Assembly: GCA_009746045.1 (NCBI GenBank)
Contig: RPFO01000667.1
Coordinates: 7,569,546-7,633,545 of the forward strand
Length of the DNA: 64,000 nucleotides
Reading direction: 5' to 3'
Source of the DNA: Mesostigma viride
Lineage: Eukaryota; Streptophyta; Mesostigmatophyceae; Mesostigmatales; Mesostigmataceae
The notes below the pieces were generated by a model that saw only the letters and a list, made by a program, of their open reading frames with translations, had not been told where the DNA came from and did not search any database. Positions 1-13,000 of the stretch are shown in pieces; positions within the stretch are counted from its first letter, which is position 1, and every line of letters starts with the position of its first letter. The position numbers were made by a program, and so were the translations under genes.

Positions 1-376
1 GGAGGCCTGCGCTCAGCAGGAGGACTCGCTAGCACAGAGTTTGGCACGAAGTCTGTGACATACATGCATGCGCGATCAATGACACCGATCAAATGCCATC
101 CAACGTGCACCCGAAAGCCATGCTGAATATCTTTACTAAATGCAAAGGGGTGGCCACATACCTTACCGTACGCGGTACGCCTTCACGCGACCGTTCCTTG
201 AGCATGGTCAGCCTTGTAAATATGTGCATAGCAACAGTGGTGGTAGCACTAGCATGCCTGAGGCCAGCATTTCCTATGTTTCCCCCAGGTTATGAGACGG
301 GAAGGTTCTTACAAACCAAGCTAATCAACACAACAACACCTCCTAAGCTGAACTTCCACACTCGACATGGTCAACT
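1..376. other. No recognisable gene
   Basis: Small open frames are present but none resembles a known family, and no splice-consistent coding segment was found. The stretch ends where a LINE 3' end begins. Confidence 0.5.
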
Positions 377-481
377 AGGACCTAGATAGCTTATACCATC
401 CATTCCATCCCATGTTCCCCTCCCACTGAGGACTTATGCTCACGTGACGCAGTCACGTGTCTATTAATTAATTAATTAATG
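377..481 (+). mobile_element. LINE 3'-end fragment with (TTAA)n tail
   Basis: This short segment begins with CTAGGACCTAGATAGC, passes through a TCCATTCCATCCCATG block and a palindromic GTGACGCAGTCACGTG core, and ends in ATTAATTAATTAAT. The same ordered blocks recur near 24.48, 41.6 and 59.35 kb on the plus strand and, reversed, near 40.8, 60.1 and 61.5 kb. The longer copies carry reverse-transcriptase coding sequence upstream. This is therefore a severely 5'-truncated copy of one LINE family. Confidence 0.75.
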
Positions 482-1323
482 GTCAACAAACAAGGACAAT
501 GGAGGGCAAGCCAGGAACCAAGTAAGGCCATGGTAGGGTCATGCATGGTGTCTTACATTTGAGCGCAGCCGCCATAGCGGCAAGCCGACCTTGCCAGCAA
601 ATGCTGGGATCACGTTGTGAAGCTGAATTTAAGAGCTAGACCTCCCTACGTCCCCTACACCACTCAATTAACGACTAGTGACTGCCCATCACAGCTGACA
701 GCTGCGGCACGCCTGGCGCAGGTAGAAGGTCTAGTGATGCACGTTAGAAGCTACCTAGGCCTGCACTTCGGCCGGGATCACACTCAACGCCGGCACAAAA
801 ATGCCGGCCGGTGCAGTACCCTTGTGACAAGCGCTAGTACTACGCTACCTACGGTCACCTTTGAGCCCGTCCGCGTGTCACATATAAAATGAGCAAAGCT
901 CAACAAATTTGAGTACTGTCAATTTCTGCGGCACCAATCTGGGCAGCCTGGGTCTCTGAAATGGCCACAAACCAACATCCGGCGTAGCTACAATAGGTGA
1001 CAGTCTCCATATTGATTGACGGTACCACATCAGCATCCACACCTTGTAGATGCGCCAGCCGCCATAGCTCGGTTAGGGCCACCCGATGATCGTTCTAGTA
1101 CACCAGCCAAGAGAAAAAGGCTTTGATGTTCTCTCACTTATTGCTGTAGATTTTAGATGCCACACACATTAATTCAGCTGCAACATCCCTGTTGGGGTTG
1201 CTTGCTGTGTGATCCTGCTGACTACACATACTGACTTGGTACGGATCCTCGCCGTGTCAAGCCTGTGCTGGCTGACTTATCGACTACTATATGCTTTAGG
1301 CACAGCCGTACTGCATGGGATCG
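482..1323. other. 3' flank of the LRR gene; nothing coding seen
   Basis: This lies downstream of the stop codon of the minus-strand LRR gene. A TGTAA on the minus strand (TTACA near 553) could serve as a polyadenylation signal but is distant. No other feature is supported. Confidence 0.35.
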
Positions 1324-4009
1324 TCACTTCACTTCTCCTTGCTCCTGGCTCGCGACACTACCGTTGCTGGCTGCAACCGAGGCGGCATATTTGGCCGTCC
1401 TCTGCAGTCGGCGCGTTCGTAGTAACAGCTGCGCCCTCAGGTACGAAACAATCAAGGGGCCCCCTTTCAAGAGGACCTCGCTTGGCGGCAGCAGCAGCGG
1501 GTTGGACTCCAGTCGCATTACGCGCAGGCCCTGGCAGCGACCCAGCTCTAACGGCAATGCTGTCAGCCGGTTGAAGCTCGCGTGCAGCTCTTTTAGAGAC
1601 AGCAGCGTGCCCATTTCGACGGGCAGGCTGTCCAGTCGATTGCGGCTTATGTTCAGCACCTGGTCAAACAGGCCCCAGGTCAACACCCAAGCAGCCGGGA
1701 GAGGCATGTGAGCAAGAATAGAGTCACGTCATGCATGGCCGCCAGTGTCCTAGAATATTCAATCACCCCGAGTCCCAATAGCGCAAAAGCACTGCCCCCG
1801 TGAGCCAACTCCCCCAGGATTAACATCGGGTGAATCAGCACGCAAGCATCTGCATGGGCCATGCCACCTTGACTTTGTATTTTGAAGACCTAAGATGGCA
1901 TTAGCATATACATAGTTTCTGCAACGACCATGGGCATGCGTTGCTTGCTATCCCTCTGTCTCTAGGCATGCTGCTTCCAAGCCCATCGCACAACTAGTAA
2001 TAACAGTAAGAGCAACAAACAAAGGCAGTTGTCCCCTTTCAACACGCCCAAAATAGGAGGCAAGCTCATCAGAATGACGGCGTGGAATAGGCTAACGGCC
2101 TTCGTTACCACAGCAAACTTTCAGCAAACCGATGAAACCCCGCGAATCTGGTAAGTCACGTGCCTGCAGCTTCTAGTAAACAAGATACATCCAGGGGCTA
2201 GTAAAGACACCATATGCGCAGCGTTCTAGCAGACCATGTACCTGCAGGGACGTGCACCGGCCCAGCTCAGGTGGCAGCTGCTTGAGCATGTTGCAGCTCA
2301 GGTTCAGCTCCTGGTGGATGGGCAGTCGCAGCATTGGGGCGGGCGTGGTTGGTAGGGTTGGTGCACACCGTTGAGGGACGCACAGACAAGGAAAGGGCAA
2401 CGCTTAGCTCCTGGTGGATGGGCAGTCGCAGCATTCAAGGGTGTTGAGACCCAGCAAGTGTTGAGGAAGTTGAGGCCTAGCAAGGCCCTTGCCGTGCACG
2501 CAAGGCACTGATCCTAAGAGAGCAAGGTTTAGCTCCTGGTGGACAACTGACATCAACAGGCCCGTTCTGCAAACAGGTGGTGCTACTTCCCCACCAAACA
2601 CGTACGGAATGAGACAGTTATTCCCTCCCCCCTCAACTCGCCGGCTTTGAAAAACCGACTTTGGTCTGTTTATTGGGTTCCAATTAGCAGGGGCAAGGGG
2701 CCCTTTTGTTCTGAATGTTTATGTCTGGTTCATGGGGTTGTTAAGCTATACCCCACCCCCAGTTTGCAAAACACGCCTAATATGTGTGGTGGGTAGAAAG
2801 CTGCGTACGAACACATCCGGCCATGGAAATCAGATTTTGTCAGCCGGGCATGCACCACACAGATCAGAGGAGGCAGTTGTTCGGGTGCCGATGCTGCCAG
2901 TGTATACTATGCTGTCAGTGTACACTATGCTGTCAGTGTATACTATACTGTCAGTGTTTACTATACTGTCAGTGTATACTATGCTGTCAGTGTACACTAT
3001 GCTGTCAGTGTATACCATGCTGTCAGTGTATACTATGCTGTCAGAGTATACTATGCTGTCAGTGTATGACATGCTGTCAGTGTACACTATGCTGTCAGTG
3101 TTCACTATGCCGCCAGTGTATGCCATGCTGTCAGTGTATACTATGCTGTCAGTGTACACTATGCTGTCAGTGTATACCATGCTGTCGGTGTACACTATGC
3201 TGCCAGTGTATACCATGCTGCCAATGTACACTCTGCTGTCATTGTACACTATGCTGTCAGTGTATACCATGCTGTCAGTGTACACCATGCTGTCAGTGGA
3301 TACTATGCCGCCAGTGTATGCCATGCTGCCAGCGCACGGTTGGTGTGGTTACAGTAGTCGTGATTGGCGAGCTTGTTGGTTGCGTGTGAAGCGTTTGTGA
3401 GACAGAGATCAGGCACTGGCAATGGGCAGGTCTTTGTGTGCGTGTGTGTGCGTGCATGCGCGTGTGTTCGCTTGCGTGCGTAGCATGTGTGGGTTCGTAT
3501 GAGTGTGCATGTGCATGTGCGTATGCATGTGCGTGTGGGTATGCGTGTGCGTGTGATGGGGGGATGTGCCTGTATGTACGGGAGGAGACAGCCGCACACG
3601 CGGCGTGCAACAGTATAAAAGTTACAAGGGGTTGGTGGCATGTCCAGGTCTAATAAAGGGGCATGAGGACTTATTACGGAGCACCAAGAAAGTAACCAGG
3701 TGCGCAGTGTGCTGAAGAGCAGCACAACCACGCATGAATCTGAAACAGCCGCAAGTGCAGCCAGAACTATGGTAAAACTTACACGCATATTCGCAAATTT
3801 GTCTCAGCCCCCATTTGACTTCGCTGCAGTGCATAAATTTTTCTGCCAGCAGCACGCAACTCCCCCAACGTGTGGACTTAAGTGCTGGCCCTTGGATGTC
3901 CAAAGCCGCAAAACGGCGCAGTCTAGCGTGCAAGTGGTACACCCCGCTACCCGCCACCCCAGTGGCGGCAGTAGTAGTAATTGTGGCAGTAGCAGTAGTA
4001 ATGGCGGCG

Positions 4010-4088
<79 letters not shown>

Positions 4089-7000
4089 TAGTAGTAGTAG
4101 TAGTAGGGATGGTAGTACAGTCATTACCGCGTTAAGTTGCGATCGACACCTCAAATTCGGCGTCGCAACTTAACAGTAGAATTAGGCTAGCATCCCTCTG
4201 ATGGAGTATTATACGGCATTCGACAGCTCTCACGTCAAGCCCGATCCAGCTGCAGCATGATCAAAGCCACCCAAAGTCCATTTTCCAGACCGGGTATTTT
4301 GTGAGAACGGCGGGCTGCAATACACGCTGCCCGCTGGGTGCAGCCAGCCAGCCAGCCACGCAGTGCGTCAGTGCCTGCGTTTTATACCACAAATGAATGT
4401 GCCGTCATGTGTGCTTTCGGGCGGCATGATGGTGGTCGGTAGTTTCCGGCAAGTTGTCTCAATTTCGGGCGGCCAGTGCCGCATGCTCTGGGATTTGTGC
4501 GTACGGCATCCGCTGGCTGCAAGTTAGTTGGAATTGTAAGGTTGCATTCGCGCGTCTCACTAACTGAATTGCCACTTGCCAGGAGGCGCGCCAGTGGGGC
4601 TTGCGTATATTGCCGCCTATAAAGCCACATAGCGGGTCCAGACTTGGCAAAAAGTGGCCTCCTGCGCGGCCAAAAAAGGCCTGACATCTACAAATGGAGT
4701 CATTACCGCGTTCAGTTGCGATGGCACCGATGATGAAGTTGCGGTCGCCTCCAAAACTTCGGCGTCGCAACTTAACACGGTAACACAACCTTTTAAAAAC
4801 GCAACTTAACGCGGTAATGGCTGTAGTAGCAGTACTGCTGGTGATGATCGTGGTGGCGATAATCGTGGCGGCGGTGGTCGTGGTATCTGTATTGGTATCA
4901 GAATAACAGTATTAGAATAATAGTATTAGGATTAGTTTTTGAGGTAGTATTATTGGCATTAGTGTCTGTGTTCAATGTTATTATTGGCAGCTGGCGGTAG
5001 TAGCCAAGGTAAGATCTTACCTGCAGCGCTTGTAGGCACCCAATCTCCGCAGGTAGCACCATGAGCCCGTTTTGCGACAAGTCCAGCATCGCCACGCAGG
5101 CGCACGCCGACAAGAGGCCAGGGGGGATCTGGGATAGCCCGCAGCCCGCTAAATTTAGCACGGCCGGGCCACCTGTGTCGAGCTTTGGGCCGCCGTTGTC
5201 TGCTGCCACTTGTCCAGCCGGTTGCCTCCCTGCCGATGTTGGAGTGATTGGACAAGGCAGGGAAGACACAGTGAATGGCTGACGGCATAATGATTCTTAC
5301 TTTCCAACTAATAATAATAATTGATAGTAGGGTCCAGGTCGGACAGAAAAAAGACAGCAACCGTAACATACGGGCTACAAAAATACAAGAGACAGGGATA
5401 GGCAGTCGAGGAGCGATGTCGGGGTATCGTTGGCGTGCCCATGACGTAATAATGGACCGGCGTCATATCGTCTCAGGACATGTGCCCCACGACCTCCTCC
5501 ACTGCTGTATCCACTGGAGAAGAACTGGGGAAGAACTGGGGAAGAACTGGGGAAGAACTGGGGAAGAACTGGGGAAGAACTGGGGAAGAACTGGGGAAGA
5601 ACTGGGGAAGAACTGGGGAAGAACTGGGGAAGAACTGGGGAAGAACTGGGGAAGAACTGGGGATGACAGCAATCAGATGGCTCTGTTGGGATAGGGGTCA
5701 TGGGGCGCCACAAAGCACCCCCGAGTACCGAGAACTTAGGTCCCCGTCTTCGGGACCATGGCGCAACGTACCCGGCAAACCTGCCGCAGCACCGCCTGGA
5801 GTGCCATCTGGCACCATAGATGCAGCAGGTGCTCCGTTTTGATTGGTGGGCATGAGCGCCGCCGCCTGTGATACCGCGTCAGGGACCCTTCCACGTGACA
5901 CAACCAATAAGGGAACTGGGGCAGCTGCTCCTCCCTGCACGCCACGCAGGGAAATTCGCAGAAAAGGGTCCGAAAAAGGGCAAAGAAAAGGCCCACAAAG
6001 GCCTTGATCAAGACGTTGTCAAACATGCCTTAGGAGAGGGGGTTAAACGTCAAGGTAGGCCTAGTTACAAACCCTCCTCGGTAGAGGTAGTGTGCGACAG
6101 CTGCAGAGGTATCAACAAAGGATCTCTCAATGGCAGGATACATGCGAAAAGGGGGGCGATGACGCGGTGCGATTTGCTCAATGCACAATCTTAGTCACTT
6201 CCTTCCCCACGCTGGGCGGTCGTGCAAATTGCGCCATCTTCGATATTTCTTTTCCCTATACGGGGCGATTTTGAAGTACTCGAGGCTTACGCTTCCTTTC
6301 CCCCGCATCTCACACTAAGGGCTGCGAACCAGGTATGGGGACCGACAACCCAGTCGCAGCAATACCAATCCTCTGGGCAGACCCTTGGTGCTTCCCATGA
6401 CAAGGCTACAAAATAACTACTACTATCTATATAAGATGTCGGAAATGCGTCAGCATTACGCCACCTACGCTACTTCCTTACTTGATGAAAAGCGACTGGC
6501 TGAACCGCGGGCCAAGGGGGGAACACGGGACCACGAAACACAGCAGCCGGAACAACCAGGATGACAAGGGCCACGGGCCAAGAGGGGGACACGGGACCAC
6601 GAAACACAGCAGCCGGAACAACCAGGATGACAAGGGCCACGGGCCAAGAGGGGGACACGGGACCACGAAACACAGCAGCCGGAACAACCAGGATGACAAG
6701 GGCCACGGGCCAAGAGGGGGACACGGGACCACGAAACACAGCAGCCGGAACAACCAGGATGACAAGGGCCACGGGCCAAGAGGGGGACACGGGACCACGA
6801 AACACAGCAGCCGGAACAACCAGGATGACAAGGGCCACGGGCCAAGAGGGGGACACGGGACCACGAAACACAGCAGCCGGAACAACCAGGATGACAAGGG
6901 CCACGGGCCAAGAGGGGGACACGGGACCACGAAACACAGCAGCCGGAACAACCAGGATGACAAGGGCCACGGGCCAAGAGGGGGACACGGGACCACGAAA

Positions 7001-10000
7001 CACAGCAGCCGGAACAACCAGGATGACAAGGGCCACGGGCCAAGAGGGGGACACGGGACCACGAAACACAGCAGCCGGAACAACCAGGATGACAAGGGCC
7101 ACGGGCCAAGAGGGGGACACGGGACCACGAAACACAGCAGCCGGAACAACCAGGATGACAAGGGCCACGGGCCAAGAGGGGGACACGGGACCACGAAACA
7201 CAGCAGCCGGAACAACCAGGATGACAAGGGCCACGGGCCAAGGGGGGGACACGGGACCACGAAACACAGCAGCCGGAACAACCAGGATGACAAGGGCCAC
7301 GGGCCAAGAGGGGGACACGGGACCACGAAACACAGCAGCCGGAACAACCAGGATGACAAGGGCCACGGGCCAAGAGGGGGACACGGGACCACGAAACACA
7401 GCAGCCGGAACAACCAGGATGACAAGGGCCACGGGCCAAGAGGGGGACACGGGACCACGAAACACAGCAGCCGGAACAACCAGGATGACAAGGGCCACGG
7501 GCCAAGAGGGGGACACGGGACCACGAAACACAGCAGCCGGAACAACCAGGATGACAAGGGCCACGGGCCAAGAGGGGGACACGGGACCACGAAACACAGC
7601 AGCCGGAACAACCAGGATGACAAGGGCCACGGGCCAAGAGGGGGACACGGGACCACGAAACACAGCAGCCGGAACAACCAGGATGACAAGGGCCACGGGC
7701 CAAGAGGGGGACACGGGACCACGAAACACAGCAGCCGGAACAACCAGGATGACAAGGGCCACGGGCCAAGAGGGGGACACGGGACCACGAAACACAGCAG
7801 CCGGAACAACCAGGATGACAAGGGCCACGGGCCAAGAGGGGGACACGGGACCACGAAACACAGCAGCCGGAACAACCAGGATGACAAGGGCCACGGGCCA
7901 AGAGGGGGACACGGGACCACGAAACACAGCAGCCGGAACAACCAGGATGACAAGAACGACAAGAACGGCAAGAACGACGAGAACGACAAGAACGACAAGC
8001 AGGAGAAAAGAATGTGTTACGACATGCAGTTACCGCCTGCAAATGCCTGGGAGAGCTTTTGCAAGTTGATAGTACTGTAAGTAGTCCTGCTATAGCAGTA
8101 CTGCGATAGTTTTGCATGGTCTTACAGCAGTCCTGCTCCGGTAGTTCTGCCAAAGCAGCGCTGCTGTACAAGTACCGCCGGCAATACCTGATCAGGCGCT
8201 GGCCAAAAAGATGAAATCGCTCCATTCTCGCCACCAGAGGACAGCGCAGGCATAGGACACGCGCTCCCGGCTGGGTGATCACGCAGCAGGCTGATCAACG
8301 CCACCAGCCCTGGGGGGATGGAGCCCAACGGGTTGCCGCTCAGGTCCAGCTCCAGCAGGGCCGCGGGCGTGGCACCTCGCGCCTTTGGCAGCGAAGAAGA
8401 CAACGCAGGATGACCCCCTCCCCCGTGTTCAAGCAACCCTCCCCCGTGCTCAAGCCCCAGCGAGCGCTGTCCGGGGCGGGGGTCGGACACGCGTCGCGAC
8501 TTGAGGCTGCTGACACGCGCAAACGATTGGCCGGACGCCAGGCTCTTGCCCCCACTCTTGATGGACACTGCCCCGCTCGCCGGACGGTCCCCATTGGCTA
8601 CCTCCCCCCCACCCAGTTGTGGCTGCTGAGATGGCAGCGCCCCCGCCCCGGGCTGTTGCAGCGCAGGAGAGACCAGCATCCCTGCCGCAGGTTGTAATGG
8701 ATGGGACCCTGCGGACATCGGCCTGCCTTGGCCCGTCTGTGCTGATGTGGCATTGGCATTGCTGTCTTCTCGCGCCTCCATCGCAGCATCCCTCAAGGCT
8801 CCCCGGTCAGTGGCGCCTCCATCGCCCACGGCCAAACTGGGGGCCGCTGGCACTAGTGATGGCGACTCCCGAGGAACCTGTAGGCTCGGCACATTGCTGT
8901 TGTGTGAGGCAGAGTCACCACCTGGTCGAGTGCCATTCTGCTGTGAAGTCTCACGGCCTGAACTCTGAGGACAGGCCTCGTTCGTGGTGCTCTGTGGAGC
9001 GTGCTCTGTGGAGGCAGCGGATGGTGACGTCATCGCGGATGACATCATCGTTCCCGACGCTCCGACAGCTTGTCGGTCCGCGTGCGCTGACACAGGAGGC
9101 ATCCGCTCGCGCGTGCCCACTCCTGCATTGCTTGCCAGACAAAGGGCAGCGGCGTCCGAGATGCCGTTGGCTCCGTGACTCTCCCCGGGGCCTTGTTTGT
9201 GTGTTGCTTTTGTGCATGTTGAGCCGGGGTCGGTGTCTGGGGAGGATAGGCCAGGAGAGGAGGAGCAAGAGGGCGCACGAACAGGAGGACTAAGGTAATG
9301 GTTAGCCGGCAGAGGTGATAGCTGGTGGCCCTCACATATGAACACCTCGCATCCGTGGGGCGGGTTTTCTTGGCGTTGAAAGAGTTCGCAAGAAGGAAAC
9401 ACATGATGCCCACAAGACAGCCAGTCGGCCCAGATCGTTGGCCAAGGAAGTAGGTGTGCGTTTTGAACAGGCAAGTTCACAGACACTGCCGGTCTTACAT
9501 TGGAGTATGACTGAGGCATGCCGACTGCATATATACTCCTAGCTATATACTACAGAGTAGTAAGCATTTAGTATTGGTTTGGACATAGCAAGCCTGTGTA
9601 TCTCGTCCTGTATTTAAGCTGTATCTGCCAGCAAGCATCCTCAAGCCACAAACCCAGCACCCATGGTGCCACATCCTTCCTCAATAAGGGGATTCAACTG
9701 GACAGCAAGAACGAACCTGAATTGAGCACGAAATGAAACGCGTTCACAAAACTCGATAGCTTATACCCACAACCATTGGCCAGTGGTGACGCACCTTTAT
9801 CTGCCTTGTCTGCAACGACAGCACTTGCGGTTGACGGTGGAGCCCCATAGATGACAAACGCTTCCACGCCCAGGGTGCCATGGGAGAGCCGGTTCTGAGA
9901 CACTAACAGCCGCGACAGCTTGGGCAGCCACCAGAGGGAGGACGGCAGTGCCTCCAGGGTGTTGCCTTGCGTGCATATTTCCTGCAGTGAGCTGTCCGTG

Positions 10001-13000
10001 GGAGCAGGGGAGGGGACATTGATTGGAAATGGGCGTACCACCCATGTTAACACGCCGTAACTATGCCGTCGTCACCACACAGGCACATACACAAAGGCAC
10101 AGACCCACACACACACGCGCGCACAAACACGCACACATGCACAAGCACACACACACGTGCAAACACACACACACAGCACACACATGCAAACACACGCACA
10201 CACACACACGCACACGCACACACACACACACGTGCAAACACACACACACGTGCAAACACACACACACACACGTACACACACAGACACACCCAGACGCGCA
10301 TCAACACACGCAGACCACACAGGCACAAGAAACGAGCGGTCTCTCGACCAGGGGACAACAAGCGCATACGACAAGTGCTGCAGCGAGGACAAACCTCAGC
10401 ACGTGTCAAGGCCACACACTTTATGTAGCATCAGTGCCAAATAGCATCAGCACCTCATAGCATCAGTGCCCTTATGTACTTGGTACTGGCGCGCCGAGGA
10501 TGCCTGCAGATACTAACACAGTGACTACCGGCATTCCGCTGACTGCGAGCACCGACCTTCCCATGCTTGAAAGAGCAAGTTCAAGGCTTCAACCAGTGCT
10601 TGCCTCAACGTGCACTACAGCCCACTGCGTGAAACGGGTGTGCTTACCCGGAGTGGTTGGATATCAAACGTTCGGGCTATTTCATAGCAACACATGTGTC
10701 CGACAGATGCTATCGCTTTGAATGGCATCCCCTGTGATCCACTAGTTGCTGACAAAAAGGGTAAACCAATTTCCCATCCACAGTTCTGCACCACTATAAA
10801 AATCACTATAAAAACCACTATAAAAACAACCATAAGGTTCAGAGCAACTATTAAACAAACATTACTCGCAGTAATTAGTTTGCCAAATTAATTTGCCAAC
10901 TTAGAGACATCATGGGTTACGTCAGCTATACTTGTTGCGCTTATCTCCACATGCGAAGAGCATCTGCAGACCCCGGTGACCCAAGCACCAACAGTCACGG
11001 TTGAATCAGCAAGTTTTCACACATCAGCTTTGATCGTGCTTATGTCAGCTATGATTTGTGAACCAAGGTTAATAACTAATCATGCTTACCTTATAATAGC
11101 AGTGCTGTATTACCCCGTTTCAATATATAATCACGTGTGCCCCAGCGTGGTAATGTAGATTTCATTCCCTCAGGTTTAAGCATGCTTACCTCAGCGTGGT
11201 CATGTAGATTTCATTCCCTCAGGTTTAAGCATGCTTACCTCAGCGTGGTCATGTAGATTTCATCCCCTTAGCTTTAAGCATGCTTACCTCAGCGTGGTCA
11301 CGTAGATTTCATCCCCTCAGCTTTAAGCATGCTTACCTCAGCGTGGTCATGTAGATTTCATCCCCTCAGGTTTAAGCATGCTTACCTCAGCGTGCCGAGC
11401 GCGGCGGGCAGCGCCCTGAGCCGGTTGTTGTCGACGCGCAGCACACGCAGGGGGGACCAGGGGGGTGCATCGGGGCACGAGGGCGGCAGAGGTAACTCCT
11501 CCAACAAATTGTCTGCCACAAGTAGAGAAACGCGCCAGTGCAAAGCCATGTAAGTAGGTCAGCAAACCATGTTAGCACGTCTGCGCAGCTGATAAAAACG
11601 AGTAAAAAAAGGCCATTCACAAGGAAAGGAATGCCCGCCACATCACATCACTGTGAATGTGAATTAGCGCTCGATTAGCAAAGCTACAGCAAGCACGTTT
11701 CAATCACCGGGCGTCGTTCGATCCTCGCCCATGATGTGGGAAGCGACAAGGCTGCACGCTCACGTCCCTCAAGCACACAGAATCGCCACACTGGCAGCGA
11801 AGGTTTCACTGTACAAGGGCCTGACACTCGGTGCCTCACACCGTACCCACATGCTTGTGTGCGTGAGTGCATCACGTTCCACTCTGACAGTCAAGGCCTC
11901 TGGGGAGCTGCGCGGTGCATCTTGGAGACTTAAGCGATGGGGTTGGGGAGACGTACCCCATGACCATCAGCAAAGAAGGAGCTGTTTACAGGGGGGGCTA
12001 AGCGGTGCACGACCATCAGCATTTGAAGGGATCTCAGTGGGTGTCTGGACGATGAGGTGTGGTGTGGTGGAGAGAATGGGTAGTTGTGCCTGCTTGCCCC
12101 TTTAAGGAGATGGGTAGCTGTGCCTGCGTGCCTCTTTAAAGAGATGTGTAGTTGTGCCTGCTTGCCCCTTTAAGGAGATGGGTAGTTGTGCCTGCTTGCC
12201 CCTTGAAAGAGATGGGTAGCTGTGCCTGCTTGCCCCTTGAAAGAGATGGGTAGTTGTGCCTGCTTGCCCCTTGAAAGAGATGGGTAGCTGTGCCTGCTTG
12301 CCCCCCTAAAGAGATGGGTAGTTGTGCCTGCTTGCCCCTTTAAGGAGATGGGTAGCTGTGCCTGCTTGCCCCCCTAAAGAGATGGGTAGTTGTGCCTGCT
12401 TGCCCCTTGAAAGAGATGGGTAGCTGTGCCTGCTTGCCCCTTGAAAGATATGAGTAGTTGTGCCTGCTTGCCCCTTGAAAGAGATGGGTAGCTGTGCCTG
12501 CGCGCCCCCCTAAAGAGATGGGTAGTTGTGCCTGCTTGCCCCTTGAAAGAGATGGGTAGCTGTGCCTGCTTGCCCCTTGAAAGATATGAGTAGTTGTGCC
12601 TGCTTGCCCCTTGAAAGAGATGGGTAGCTGTGCCTGCGCGCCCCCCTAAAGAGATGGGTAGTTGTGCCTGCTTGCCCCTTTAAAGAGATGGGTTGTTGTG
12701 CCTGCTTGCCCCTTTAAGGAGATGGGTTGTTGTGCCTGCTTGCCCCTTTGGAGAGATCTACTGCCTGTGGATCCAAGACAGCGCTGCACAACAGTCAGCG
12801 TCCCATGCACCCACATATCAAGCAACCCTTACAGCAGCAGTAGAAGTATGCCAGGCTAGAGTGTGCTGGACCACTGGAGTAGAAGCGGTGCCAGTATAGC
12901 ATGCTGGACCACTGGAGTAGAAGCGGTGCCAGTATAGCATGCTGGACCACTGGAGGAGAAGTGTTACCAGTAGAGCATGATGAACCACTGGAGGAGAAGG

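Noticed and set aside
6465-8282. Open frames of 485-605 codons across the 66-bp array
   Set aside because: The unit length is a multiple of three, five frames are open at once, and the array lies between LRR exons that join in phase.
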